This document shows positions 12,050 through 24,811 of a stretch of 64,000 nt of DNA, piece after piece. The DNA comes from Alopecurus myosuroides. Lineage: Eukaryota; Streptophyta; Magnoliopsida; Poales; Poaceae. The position numbers and the translations under genes are program-made. The DNA lies in the NCBI GenBank assembly GCA_028641055.1, contig CM054060.1, positions 293,618,660 through 293,682,659 on the forward strand, written 5' to 3'. The first letter of the stretch is position 1; every line of letters begins with the position of its first letter. The notes beneath the pieces are model-generated. The model was not told where the DNA came from, made no database searches, and saw nothing but the letters and a program-made list of their open reading frames with translations.

Positions 12050-15000
12050 GAGCAATTAAATATGCCATCTCGATGGGAGACAAAAAAAATGCGCACGCCG
12101 CGTCTTAACAGAGATCAGCTAGCTGAGAAGCTCAACACAACGACCCTAGGCGAAACAGATGAAGATGATACGACCGGCGACGACGAAAGAGAGTCTGCCT
12201 CGAAAAGAAGTTTTACCTCCAGGAGCTCTGCAAAAAAAGGTGGCTGCTATGGTTAGTAAATTTTGCAACAAGAAGAGGAAACTAGTGGCAGAAATGGGTT
12301 TCTCAGGCATTCTTCAAATCCCCCAAATAAACAAGACTGACAGGGCATTTACATTTGATCTCCTCAAGAATGTAAATTGCCAGGCACGCACACTTACCAC
12401 TGACAAGAATCATCAGATTGATATTACACCCCAAGCTCTCCAGCTAGTTCTCGGCATACCATGCGGGGGAAAACAGGTATGTGGTATGGAGGATGACAGT
12501 GCGGAAGAAAAGCTGGACTTCTTGCGAATATGCATAGGTACAGGTCGCGACGACGACGATGAAAATGATGATGCCAAATTGTATGACAGCCTTGAATTAG
12601 CAGAACACAATGTCGCAAAGGAATACCCACATGGGATGACACGTGTCGAAGAGGAACAATTCAAAGTTTCATTCATAGTCTTCCTGGTGTGCCGATTCTT
12701 GTGCCCCATCGCTCAACCAAATGGTGGCAGTAGGATTTTCTGGGGAGCCTTTCTAGACCCAAACTGCATTGACAAGTATAATTGGTGCGGTTTTGTCGTT
12801 GATAATATCATCGAATCCGCCATGAAGGTTCAATATACATTGGCTAGAAAAGGAGTAGTCACCCATGTCGGGGGTTGTTCTTTAGCCTTGCATGTAGGAA
12901 TGGATTTTTTATCCATTCGTACTTTGGGAACATTCTTACCATTCTGAATGCTTGAACACCTAACTGACTGACCATGTTAAATCTATTGACAGGTACTTTT
13001 CCTAGACTACATTAAGTTTGGTTGCACAGCCAGAGGGGGAGTGCCACTACCTCGTATATCGGACTACTCATGTACAAGCATGGCGAAGCTAATTCATTCT
13101 TATCGGACAAACGGCGCATCACCCCAGCCACTGGTGTCTATCCCTGTCTTGTAGCATTTTCAATTCGTAACTCAACTCATATTCGTCTTTTAAAATGATC
13201 TATCACATGCGTGCAGCTGAATACTTCATTGACGAATGCTAATACAGAGGAAAACTCTGGTGGTGCAACCAATTCCACCCGAGGGAAAGAGTACACTGCC
13301 CCTGAAAATAGCTCCCAGGTTACCTGCTTTCTTCGTATGGTGTTACAGTATTGCTATGTTAGTACTATAAATGTAGATTCCGAGCTAACATACAAATACA
13401 TTCTCAGGTGGGCAGTGTAGTCGGTTGTACCAACGTCGCCCGAGTGAATCCAGTGCCAGCTACCAAACAGAATTTAGTATTGAAACCTGAACCCGAAGTC
13501 ATCCACACTGTGTCATCATACAACCAAACAGTTACAAACACTAAGGTACTCTCCCGGAACAGCGATCTTTTATTCATAGCAATTTAGCAGCACTTCATCA
13601 GGCAGCTACATCTGGGTCTCATGTTAGGACACAGCAGCTAATGTAGCAACTTCCTTTTTTATTGCCAGCTGCCGATGCGACAAAAACTAGCCTTCCGATA
13701 CTACATGGCAAGAATGGTTACGCATACAAATAGATATAAGAATGAGATCATTTATGAAGGAGTCAAATTGGTTACGAAGCTAGATGAAGCTGCGAACACC
13801 GATGCACTTGGGAAGTCGGCTTTTCCATCAAAAGCGCTTATCCAGAATACAGGCTCTTTGCAGATTGCAGGTGTACCTAAATCAAGTAACGTCGAAGGTA
13901 AGTACTATTATATGCCACGTGGCTAATGTAGCCATCATTCGTATTTTCGAGCTAACAATTTTTATATTCACCTTTCAGGTAGAGTGACCTTAATCCAATC
14001 GACACCAAGAAGATCGACTTCTCTGGATACAGCTTATTGTGCAACAGGTAATGCGACAAGCTTAGCATGGTAGTCATGCTGTCGTAGCTTCTCAGTTGGA
14101 ATGTATGAATATTGGTTTCTTTCTTCCTTCCTATCTGCCACCAGTACTTTTCGTCCTAGTAAGCTCGTCCGTCATGCTTATACGGATAACAGTCATCACT
14201 AATATTCATGGTACGTGGGTGGACAAGCAAAGATAATTTAATATTCAGCCACATGATTTATTTCTCCAAAGTTGAGCATCTGAGCATGGAATAGTTTAGT
14301 TCAGCCAGGAGGGGAATGTGTCACTTTTTATGTGTAATATATTCGCACACCAGTTCCCTTTTTGTCGTGGCGTTATAACTAGTAAGCTTAAACACATTTT
14401 TATCTGGTTGCTTAGAATCTTAATAGGTTTCCATTTGCCATATTCTTCTAATACAGGGACAGGGATGTCGAAGTCGGGCCCTTCCAATCCAGATGATCCC
14501 TTCTCACTTGGAATCGACTGGGAACAGTACGATAAACCATGGACTGACTCGCCTGCTATAGTGCAGGATTCCAAGCAATGTTTTAGACCTCTTATAACGA
14601 ACAAGGATGTCGTTAGCCACCCTCCACTCCTATCACCTCGGTGCTCCACGCCAACAAAGGGTACAACTCCGATCCAGAAACATCCCGTAGCAGTAGACTG
14701 ACTCCATTCTCATCCGGAAAAATCAAGCCATCTCTTTTATGGACTACACCAACAAACCTATACGTAGGAGCTAACGAGAGGTCACCCTCAGCTCTGAACC
14801 GCAAGTGGTCAGAATCTGCCCTTCTGTTACGAGTTTTCCAGGACGACGAAAATGCAAAGTTGGGAGGGAAAAGTCTCTCTTTCGAATTCACCGACACCCC
14901 TATAAAGAAGAAACGTTGTACCAGCGGAAGAATCGCCAAGTCGCCGTGGAGTCGTCAGCTAGCGCACCGGACAAGAAATGCCGTGATCACATCGTCGTTT

Positions 15001-16271
15001 TTCGAGTGGCTAAACGCGACATCGTCACCACTTTTATTGAGGTACAACATTCATCCAAGTTCATTCTCGAATTGATTATTATTCTGTCATAAATTTAGCC
15101 GAAATGAAAGCTTTTTCGTGCTCATCTGTTCTCATGTAGAAACTGGGTTGTCCACGCCACACCAAGATACATAGAGGTCACTGGGACAGAGATGAAAAAT
15201 ATGTTATGTGGGGATGTTCAGCTCAGCTACAACCTATTCGATCTAGGTGTACGCCGGATTGTCCAATTGGACACCGATATGTTCTCAAGGAAGGTGCACA
15301 GGTCTGGCGTACTCTTCTAGAGTCCGACTTTGCGGTGAGGTCTAATTGCTAGGTGCAAAAGGAAGGTTATTTCCATATTCTTGGTTATTATACTTATGAT
15401 TTGCAAAAAAACTTCCAGATGCTTGTCCTAGCGGAGTGCACACACACGAACAACATCTCCATCAGGACGCAATTCATCGGTCCTCAGGTCAAGCATGAGA
15501 TCAAGAACTGCAGGATGGTAAGTTCAGCTACAGTCTCTCTTTCCTTAGGTGCTATTACTATATTTTTACGCCACGACTGTTCTTTATCAGCACGAGGTTC
15601 CTTGTTACAAACCCATTATTGGTTTCAGATCGCTGTACCTGCTCTTGTTCGGAAAAATTGGTGCTCCTATTTCTGGGACACAAAACTCAAAATGGTGCAT
15701 GTAATTGACCCAATGTACGACGAAGATAGGTCTTCTGCTTTCGAGGAAATACACGAGCCAAACGTGTCCAAGCTTCTAAGGGCGCTCAGTACCTGTGTAA
15801 CCGAGTTCTTCGAATCGTGGACCCCCGACTGGATGGACTGGAAGATAAATTGGGTTAATCCACTAATACCGAACTCTAACCCGTAATATAAAAAATTCTT
15901 CCTTAAATTTGTGATGTACAACGGTTGGGCTCGTCATATAATGCCCCAACTTGTGGAATAGATTTTTACTTTCTAAATTGCAATGCAGGAGCCAATCTGG
16001 TATGCTCACTCTTATTGCGCTCCGAGACTTCAACGGAAGCAATTTCGTTGTACAAGCAAACAAGGTAACCCCATGTTTTCCGAGATATCTATATATTGCA
16101 AGTTTATTTCAGTACTTGTTATGTCATACAACCAGCATCTTACGCCTCTTATTAACTACTTGCACACAGGAACTCCTCACCGAATTCAGCCAACTGCTAC
16201 TCCACGAGGTTCTATCTATTCAAGGAAACGAGGGTTCCCTCCCGGACAACTTCATCAAGTCGAAAGAATGA
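12050..16271 (+). pseudogene. PMD domain plus Ulp1 (C48)-like protein, frameshifted
   Basis: Many exons follow one another with grass-like splice sites. The main ones are about 12050-12893, 12993-13154, 13217-13318, 13669-13895, 14457-15040, 15139-15330, 15419-15517, 15629-15882, 15989-16064 and 16170-16271. The N-terminal half (through about 13150) resembles the plant mobile domain / DUF1985-type region found beside Ulp1 domains in grass transposons. The C-terminal half resembles a C48 fold: VHVIDPMY on exon 15629-15882 gives the Asp strand, but the usual HW is NW and the NDCG-type Cys motif is SQSGM. The protease is therefore catalytically dead. Apparent lesions include one extra base in an A-run (12232-12238), frame changes within 14640-14970, and a missing base near 15317. 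The last exons match the minus paralogue (17619-21558), including identical 254-nt and 76-nt exon lengths. It could be a live gene with introns I misplaced, but several independent frame breaks favour decay. Confidence 0.6.
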
Positions 16272-17618
16272 TTGGGAATGAGACAATTTTATAGAATAGA
16301 TTGCTTCGTAATATGTTCACTCTGAAGAACAGAACTGCCGAGTAATGTATTAAGTACCCTAGTGCGGATGAATACGATTGTGGCCGAATAATGGATTAAA
16401 CAGCGAAGGAGTTTTTATTTTGTTACTGAACTATGCAAGCACGACCTGCTGCAGCAATATGATTTTATTTTTGTAGAATACCCTTTGATCCTAGTTCCTT
16501 TTGGGTATTGCATTGCTATTTCCTGATGGATTTTTAGATGCTTTTTTGCTCTATTGAAGGTCAAATGCAACACGGCATTGTTATAACCTGACAGATGAAG
16601 ATTGGATCACTTGCCGCTCATCATTCTGTACCTATAAGTATCACCACCTGGCTGTTGTCAAAACAATTACTTCTAAGTGCATGCTATGCTTGAACAACAT
16701 TTTTATCAAAAAGCAAACTTCCCTATATATACCTTTTCCGGTTAAAAGAACATGTCTCCTCATTACTGCTTGTACAATATGCACCTTCTCACCATCAGGT
16801 ATCGATATGCGACGGGGTGTTGCACGAAGCGTTTTTTCCCCTTTCTGCACCCTCATAGCAACCAAACTGTAAAAATTCCTTTTGGACTGGTAGAGAAGAC
16901 GTTGGCACTGTCAAGTCCATACATACTTATGCCAGATACATATTGTTGTATACAACTGGGGTATATAACTTACCAAAGACAAAATTATATGCAAAGAAAT
17001 GGAAGCCTAAGTCTCTGTACTCAACAAAAGACAAGTGTTCAGACCAACTACATCTGGGCTCGATCTATCATAACGGTGTCTCCAACACTAAAAAGGATAT
17101 TTCATCAGGAAGGTGCAGAACAGGTGGCCAAATTCAAGTTTTAAAAATCTCTGTGTCATATTGATACCTCTCTTGTTAATCTTTTTTGAATTAGGCATTA
17201 TGATCGCAAACCAAGTAATGCTAAACCAGCTAGAAAAAGGGAATGTAGGAAGAAAGTGGCATTATTTTTTCATTCGAGAAAACAGAGTTCCCACACGATT
17301 AGGCAAAAGGAAAATAAACATACTTTGGCATGGGGACAATACACGTTCCTTCATTAGCAATGCAGTAGCAAAAATTCATCATCCATGGCAGGCCAGTAAA
17401 CAGGTATGGTCCTTCCAATGGAAGTGAATCGTAGGAACCTGACATATAAAAATTAGGACTAAAGTTTTGCGCCTGCAACTGTAGTCTACTTAAATATTAC
17501 ATCCATTACATAACTAAATAGACTTTTGTTCGAAACCATCAAAATAAAAACACATAGATATTTCTTAGCAAACAACCATCCAGGCGCGCATCCTTAACTT
17601 TGACAGACCGATACAATC
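16272..17618. other. Interval between two convergent PMD-Ulp1-like genes
   Basis: It holds the 3' flanks of both genes and the second copy of direct repeat A near its left end. Several short plus-strand open frames (for example 16752-17144) have no domain and no supporting splice pattern. No other gene was seen. Confidence 0.5.
16532..16655 (+). repeat. Direct repeat A, copy 2 (downstream of plus PMD-Ulp1-like gene)
   Basis: This is the partner of 11862-11985, in the same orientation, sharing CACTTGCCGCTCA and TATAAGTATCACCACCTG. It lies about 260 bases past the stop of the plus-strand PMD-Ulp1-like pseudogene. The pair may mark a segmental duplication or a shared promoter-like module. Confidence 0.75.
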
Positions 17619-20600
17619 CTATGACGGAATGATCCTTGCCACGAAGGATGAATTGTTACGCTCCATAGTGACGAGCTGGTACAGCATGTCACCTCGGATG
17701 TCGCCAAGCTCAGCCTGCATAAGCATAGATTGAAAAAAGGTTAAGTGATCACATATTGATTGCTGCAAAACAAAGATAACTTTTCCCCGTCAGCAAAATA
17801 TATCAGTAGTACACTGAACTCACATCTGTAATTCCTTTTTTAATTCCAAGGCCATCGTACCAGGTAGCGTAATGGAGGCTGTAAACCGCCGAGTTGTACC
17901 TGTACGCATAAGGGGGTGGAGGAATGACTTGCTGTCAGGTTCGAGTCTGCATAAAATTATGACCATACAAAGAAAAGGTTAAACCGCAGAAAGAAGTTTA
18001 AACTTACGGCCTGCATCTCTGGCTAATGTCAGTGGACACTGTCATGGCCCATTCACCTTCACCAAGACGCCAACCGTGGAAAAATGTGTTCACACATTTC
18101 ACCAACGCGCCAGTTAGTACCTTTACTGCCCCAGAGTGAAGCTCCTCAGCTCTCTTCTCGCTAGTGTTCATCAGTATAGGGTCCAGGACATGGCAATCCA
18201 TTGCAGAGAGATCCCATATATAACAAGAGTATGACTCGTCAAACTCCACAGGGGCAAGTATCTGTATGAAAAATAAAAAGGGATATTACTATATGTTAAC
18301 TTCCAAGTCGGCCTCAAAATACAGTAACATGAAGTTTTAAAGTGTTCAGATGTTGTTTCCATATTTTAGCATGGCATGTAAAATATATTACCTTACGGCA
18401 GTGCTCAAAATCGTATGACATATGATCTCCTATGAACATGTCCCTCACGCGCATATCATAGAGGTAGTCGTCTTCAGAAGAACCAAACACTATTTCCTGC
18501 ATAGTTTTTGTACATCGGTTAGTCTATGGATCGGAGGAAAAAAACAAGAGTAACAAATGGTTGGTGCCATGAATTAAGTAGGCAGTATTCTTACAGCGAA
18601 GGAAGCTGGCAAATATCCCTTCCAGTGTTTACGGTCCGTACCATAAATACGTGCATCCATCTCCAATATGGAATACACTACTGCATCGCACAACCTTGAA
18701 CTGAATGTACCTCCTCTCTTCATCTGCTCGGCAAGTTCGTTTCCTAGTATGATCTCCCCATCGATAACTGAGTTATGAAACCACACATTGTCGTCAAATT
18801 TCCTACTATGCAACTTTCTACACAGGGCCCTGATTTTCTTCTTCTCGATTACCAATGGGTGGAGGCCAATTTCAAATGGACACTCGGCATAGTCAGAATT
18901 ACTGGTTGCCCATTTCACATGGATATATGGGACAACAGCAAGGCTAGCAGGATCATAGACATCTTTAGTAGGAACATATATCACCATATCCATTATTGGT
19001 TGGCTAGATGATGATCCCTCACTCCAATCAGCTGAAACATATAATGGTTTATAGAGATAAGAATTAGTTTCCAGTGAGTCAAGACATAAAATCGGATAAC
19101 AGGTAAGCCATAAAAGTATCAATTTACATAGTGAATCGCCACCTGTAGCGCCCCCTGGCAATGGAATAGAGGCTATGTCCATCACAGTTTCTCCACCAAC
19201 ATACTCTACCATTGCTGCAAAGAACAAAATTCATTCTTAGATGTTGTATAATTTTAAAACTCCATATAGAAAAAATGGACACATATATGATCGGTGCCAA
19301 GTTCATTACCGGAAGTTTTGTCACCACTCTCAAATGTGCTTGCCATTGGGAAATCAGTTTCCATCAGATTATTAGAAGCAGATGAATCCATAGGTTCTTC
19401 GTTGCTAACAGGAACGATTTGCTGATTTGTCTCGGGCGAATCAAGAACAGCTGTTGCAATCATTTCTGTCCTGAACCTAGATTTAGATACATGTTTTTTC
19501 ATGCATGGTCCTGTTTTGGGTACAGTGTTGAGAAGGAAAACATGTGTCAGTTCAGGACGACTAAAAAAAATGTTTTGTAAACCATATATGTTCAGTAATA
19601 ACTAGCTCAATCCATACCCTTTATGCTGGAAGAGGATAATGTTTTGAACCTTCTATATATATTGTAAACAGACCCCTTGCAGAATGCCGTCTCTATAGCT
19701 TGCATGCTAGCACCGCAAGACGATTCACCTTCTGTGTCGAGAAGGCGGGGTGAGATTTTTAAACAGACCAAATGGATAAAACTGCATAATTCAATCAACA
19801 TGGAATCTTCACCTTCCAAAGTTTTTTTCTCAGTAACAGAATTGGCCGCGCTATTTCCACCCAAATGTATAGCCTTTAGATCCACCTCTAACTTCTACGT
19901 GCTTGAGGATGATGAATCGTAGTACTTCTTTAAAAAAAACATCTTGTCTAGAATGTCTGTATTTGCCTTCAGAGCATCCTTCAGCTGCTCCATCAACTTG
20001 AGCATACAAGGGGAATTTGTAATTAGTTGTATATTTTCACAGATTGAATGATAATAAATGTTTTCAAATATGAAAGCATGGTAATTTTCCCGAAAAAAAA
20101 AGATCACTGGAACAGAGAACTAACACTGCTGCTCTGTCCCTTTGGTAGAAACCTGCTTAAAAAATAGGCCGTCAGGAAACAGACAAGTTTATCACTTTTT
20201 ACAGACGTAATAAAACGGTCCATCTCAAAAACTTTACGACATTGGAAGATGTTTTGTGTACCTGCAATCCTTCACATGCAGAATACATGCACCCCACGAA
20301 TCCAGTGACACTCCTGCTATATACCACTTTATCGTGAGGGAGAGCCTGTATAGACATCATGGAATAAGATATTAATTCATATAATGTGCTTACCCAAAGT
20401 GTTTGCATATAATAGTTGCGCGAAATTTATAGGAAGATTATTGTTACCCTGGTGGCGCCGAACTGCCTGAACATGCCCCTGCTGGCGCTGTCGCGATCCA
20501 TGGTCACAAATCCGATAATGTTAACCTCCGTGTACTGATAAATGCAGGGGAGGTAGGTGTTCTCCAATGTGTGCGACCCATAGTCTAGGTTATCTATGTA

Positions 20601-21558
20601 AAACACCTGCTTGTTGTCAAAAAAACCATAGGTTAAAACACTAATAATTACAAGGTATTAAATACATAATTCCCACGAAACTTAACAACTGAATAGCGGA
20701 ACTCTATATCACCTGCAGGAATAGCGGGCAGCCAGTGATGTACAATTTCTTTTCACCGTTTGCCAAGCTAGTTTGCAACTCCAAGGCGGCCTTCCTTACA
20801 CCTTTTAGCAAGAGAGCAGACCAGTTTAGACCTTTGATCTTTGACGTATCAGCAATGTACGTCCATAATCCATAAGGAATGACAGGAGTCGTCCCACTGA
20901 CGGAGAAAATCATAGCCCACGAGTACACTACTGCTGCTATCTTGAAAGAGTCCTTCTGAGATTCAGTTGATGATTCGTCATAATCCATACACAGAATATC
21001 CTCCAAATGAGCAAATGTTAGGGAACCTTTATTCTCTTCAACACAGAGTGCCTCCAACATCATTCCGAGGTCCTCCCCCTTCAGATTTTCTTCCTCATAA
21101 ACAAAGCTACCCTCCCGCTGCGTACCCATGACAAGAGATACATCTACATCAGTTACGGGGATAACAAGACCCCTACTTGTCCGGATGGTCATTGTTTCAG
21201 TGTCCAGATGCCTGAGGATCCATAGTTTCAAGTGCTCGTCCAACCTCCCCCATTCTCCAATCCGACGCAAACAAGCAAACCCTATCTCTCTCAGCATCTT
21301 GGCTTTCAAACCGCTCATAACAGAAAATATCTTGGTAGCCCTTCGCATCAGAGAAGAGTTCATCGATTGGATTGTGTACTGCTGTGAGGAATTATCCCCC
21401 CCCCCATCGTTAGCTGCGACGTGAGTACTCATCTGCCTGAAAAAAGATTTCGATTCAATATTTTCTTTGACATCGATATGAGGGAAACTATACAGTCTAG
21501 GAATATCATGAGTCGGTATTCCGTAAAGTCTTGATGCATGCAATGCTACAGCAGTCAA
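17619..21558 (-). CDS. PMD domain plus degenerate Ulp1 (C48)-like protein, probably intact
   Basis: Phase-consistent exons (5' to 3' on the minus strand) include 20713 up to about 21558, 20448-20606, about 20259-20349, 19310-19510, 19128-19214, 18595-19031, 18392-18496, 18008-18261, 17824-17899 and 17619-17714. The first long exon carries the PMD/DUF1985-like region; 20448-20606 continues it. The tail is Ulp1-like: VLDPIL supplies the Asp strand, a Ser-Tyr pair stands where HW is expected, and NSAVYSLHY replaces the NDCG-type nucleophile motif, so Cys is Ala. It should be a non-proteolytic fold, perhaps a binding module. An in-frame TAG at 19895-19897 can be skipped by a plausible intron (donor at the same place, acceptor near 19790). 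Exons 254 nt and 76 nt are the same length as in the plus paralogue. The first ATG in the long exon is near 21433; more 5' exons probably lie upstream. Family is supported; role is inferred from the MULE setting. Confidence 0.62.
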
Positions 21559-23079
21559 AGTTCGTGCACAATGAAAACATTATTTACACTGCTAAAACAA
21601 CTAAGTACTTGTTGTCTAGCTGTGTCGCATCACCTCCATTATGAACACCAGAAGGACTTTATTGTGGAGCCATTTCCATAAACAGCAAAATTGTAAAATA
21701 AATATACAATTACAATTTTGATATGTCATTGTCATTTTCAATGCCATAATTTGTAGTACTGAAAAACTTATGGTTCATTATTCTTTAAAAAGTTGTACCT
21801 CTAAAAAAAAATATAGTGGTAAAAATCTGTTACAAGTATTGATTATGCCGCATCGGCCTCTAAAAGAAAAAAGGTGCCTTACTGATTTTTGAACTAAATA
21901 TCCATAAGTGCGTACTGGTACAACAAGTAATAATCGCATTCTCAGAATGCTAGCCAGTGGTGCAATTTATTAGATGTAAGCTGAGCAACACAGTGTGATG
22001 TATACGCAAAAGTAGGATGCATGAAGAGCATATAATAAAACCTGCCAGCTATAATGATTATCAAAGGATATTTTAAACGATTATTGCTTACTCCTTATGG
22101 ATACAATGAATACTTCATACATACAGGCTATTAGACTGGGAAATTCCAAGCATTGGAGCCTCAAAAAAAACATGTAATAGGGGTAGAATAAGTATGTTTT
22201 CTCCCAGATGCATGCTAATCTATTAATGCTTCACTAGAAAAACTAGTATTCCCCCCATGACTTGTTTTAGCCTCTGAAATCAGCACACTGATAAGAACGA
22301 TCTGATTATAACAGTGCTCGACTACTATATGTACACCATGCTTGTTACTACACCAACTAATTAAGAAAACATATGTACTGAATTTACCATCCTTTCTTTT
22401 TAAATGAAGTGTCTCTTGTGTAACAAAGGTTTTTTTGTAATGCGCAGGGACAAGAAATTCACACTCTGATTTTCATAAAGAAAGGACTCTTAAATCTCAT
22501 ACTCACCTTGTAGCAATGCAAATGACTGATACGAAACTAAGATGTGGGGAGTGCCCTTCCCCTGGAACCCCAAATGCAATGCCTGAAACAAACAAAAAAA
22601 TTAGTCAACACCATTTAGTTAGAAGAAATGATGCTAGAACTAAACAAACTGGCAACATTGTGACCGAATCTCACCTCTGAACACTCAAATCGATAACTCG
22701 CAGAAGTTCTTCCTAGTGATAGCAGAATAAAGAACTTTCAAACAAGCAAGAATCTGCGCATGAATAGATGGAACCAAATCAGCAACACTGGAACAAGGAA
22801 ACAGGAAGAAAGAAGATTCTCCATGTAGCCATAACTGATTACAACATGGAAGCAGCTAGAACAGAATGGCAATGATCTAGTGGAGTTCAAGATATCATGG
22901 TGGGGGGGGGGGGGAGAGAAACCTTCACGCACTAGTAGCACTTGGGAGAGGTCGGAGTGGGGAGTGGATTGCTCCTGCTACTCTTCCTCCAGCTTATGGG
23001 AGGCAAAGTTCTTCGGAGATCTCCTGGCACGATATGGGAAGGAAGATATGGGCATGATGTCCTCTGACAACTACTCTAT
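21559..23079. other. Probable large intron or 5' region of the minus PMD-Ulp1-like gene
   Basis: AT-rich sequence without a supported exon. It contains a run of about 14 G near 22901-22914, likely a microsatellite. The plus-strand open frame at 22880-23356 has no domain and overlaps the more convincing minus-strand exon candidates. Confidence 0.4.
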
Positions 23080-24811
23080 GTGTGCATCACAGGAAGCTAG
23101 AATGGACGGCTGGGTACTGTGCATACTCATGCCTCTACTTGTACCTGCTATCTTCTCCATGTTGACCTTTGCTAGATTGCTAGGATGTAGCTCCAAAAGT
23201 GTAGGTCCATCATCATGCTTGGATGGAGTATTTGTATCACATTTTTCTGCAAGTACAATGCAGTGGCATGCCCATGTAACAATATGCGCAAAAAAAGAGA
23301 GAGCATGCGTCAGTCAAACATGCAAGCTGGTACATGACTTGTACTTTGTGAGATAAAGGGATGCAATGGCCATACCTTCAACTAGTACACAGTACTATTA
23401 GCCATCACCCGAGGTGGGTGAATAGTATCCAACAACCCTGATACAAGTTCCAACGGCAGATTTCTTCCACCAGAATCTCTGCAATGAAAAACAGCAGGTT
23501 CATGTCCATTAGTTTGTGTAATAAGGAAATGGAAACTATGGAAATATTTCTAGGCATTATTTCTGTTGACTCCCAAAATTTAAAATGAGATTACCTTTTT
23601 TCTTAGCAGATTTATGGAACATGTCATTCGAACTGGGGTCTACCAAAATGACTACACTGTTACTGCAGTAGTCCATGCTTCAGATTAGATTGGGGAAAAT
23701 CTATGCACTGAGGTAGATACAAGATCAGGTATAAAACAGTAGGCATGATCTGAATACTAGGCGATTTTGGATCTTGTATGTTGAAATTCCATCAGATGCA
23801 CACCTTGTCTGATGAGTTGCCAATTACATGCGTATTTCTTACTGAATTTTTTTTGTTGAAACAAAATAACAGTGCACAGTAGGCAAAAAATTGCCTCACT
23901 TGCATACAGGTTACATCATTGATGTAGCCATATTAACTCTGGCATTACATGTTACAAAAGTTAAGAGTAGGTGAAACCTCTTCTCCTGCCAGAACCACTA
24001 ACAGTCGACACGGCCATTATAACATCAAATGAATGATATACGCCGGCGCTTACCGCCCCTCGACTCATCTGAATCGTTAACTAAATATAACCTAGACCTT
24101 ACGTAGCCCTCTTCCTCGACAACCTCGTCATCTTCTGTCTGCATATTGTTCGACAGCTTCTCCCCTGGTAGCAGAGTAGGGGTGTCGGATGCAATGCTGT
24201 ATCCGTCGTGGTCACCGGTCCCTTCATGGTGCTGTAATCCTTCGGCCTGACATTCAAATTTTTTTAATAATCAGGATTAAGGTGGGTTGCATCAGTAGCT
24301 ACATGGGGAGGTAAATTTTCACAACAAATAAAATGTGAGATCTCTTGATTACCAGTGTAGTAGAAACCTTTGGGTAAGAGACTACTCTGCTATCAGTCTG
24401 CATTGAACAGAATGGATGCATGTGTTAGGTTTTCAGGATCTACCTTGCAAGCATTTGTACAAGTTAATGGCCAACATTTACAGACAAATATAGACCAAGT
24501 TGTTCTGTACAAAGGTGTGATTTACCTTCAGAATTGGATTGGGAGGGCTAGGAGTGTGCTCTGCTGTAGCTGGGTCAGATATGATGCTTGCAGCTGGTGG
24601 AGAAATAAAAGAAATGCTCCTTTCATCGTCTGCCTGATATCCAGAAAGTATAGGTGAATGCTGCAGAAAAATGAATCAGGCCATCAGTTGATGGAGAACA
24701 AAAAACTGTAGGAAGAGAGATGGTGGTTAAGGTGTAGAAGGAATAGGAACATTAGCAATGAAAAAATCCCCAGATGCAGCTGATATTTCTGAGGCTCCTT
24801 GTGATGACATG
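23080..24811 (-). CDS. Candidate 5' exons, Ser/Pro-rich, of the minus PMD-Ulp1-like gene
   Basis: Several short minus-strand segments look like exons bounded by AG and GT. One starts MSSQGASEISAAS near 24811. Others are an exon after the acceptor at about 24661 containing PPAASIISDP, one at about 24360-24400, an acidic exon at about 24100-24250 (QTEDDEVVEEE), one near 23400-23480, and one at 23090-23255. All are low-complexity Ser/Pro/Asp-rich text without a known fold, as expected for a disordered N-terminal region. They lie upstream of and in line with the 21558-17619 gene. They could instead be a separate small gene; the joins were not resolved. Confidence 0.35.

Noticed and set aside
19895..19897. 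Premature stop in the minus PMD-Ulp1-like gene
   Set aside because: A plausible intron (donor GTAGAA at the same place, acceptor TTATGCAG near 19790) removes it, so it was not counted as a lesion.
22880..23356. 158-codon plus-strand frame
   Set aside because: No domain, contains a poly-G microsatellite, and overlaps better minus-strand exon candidates.
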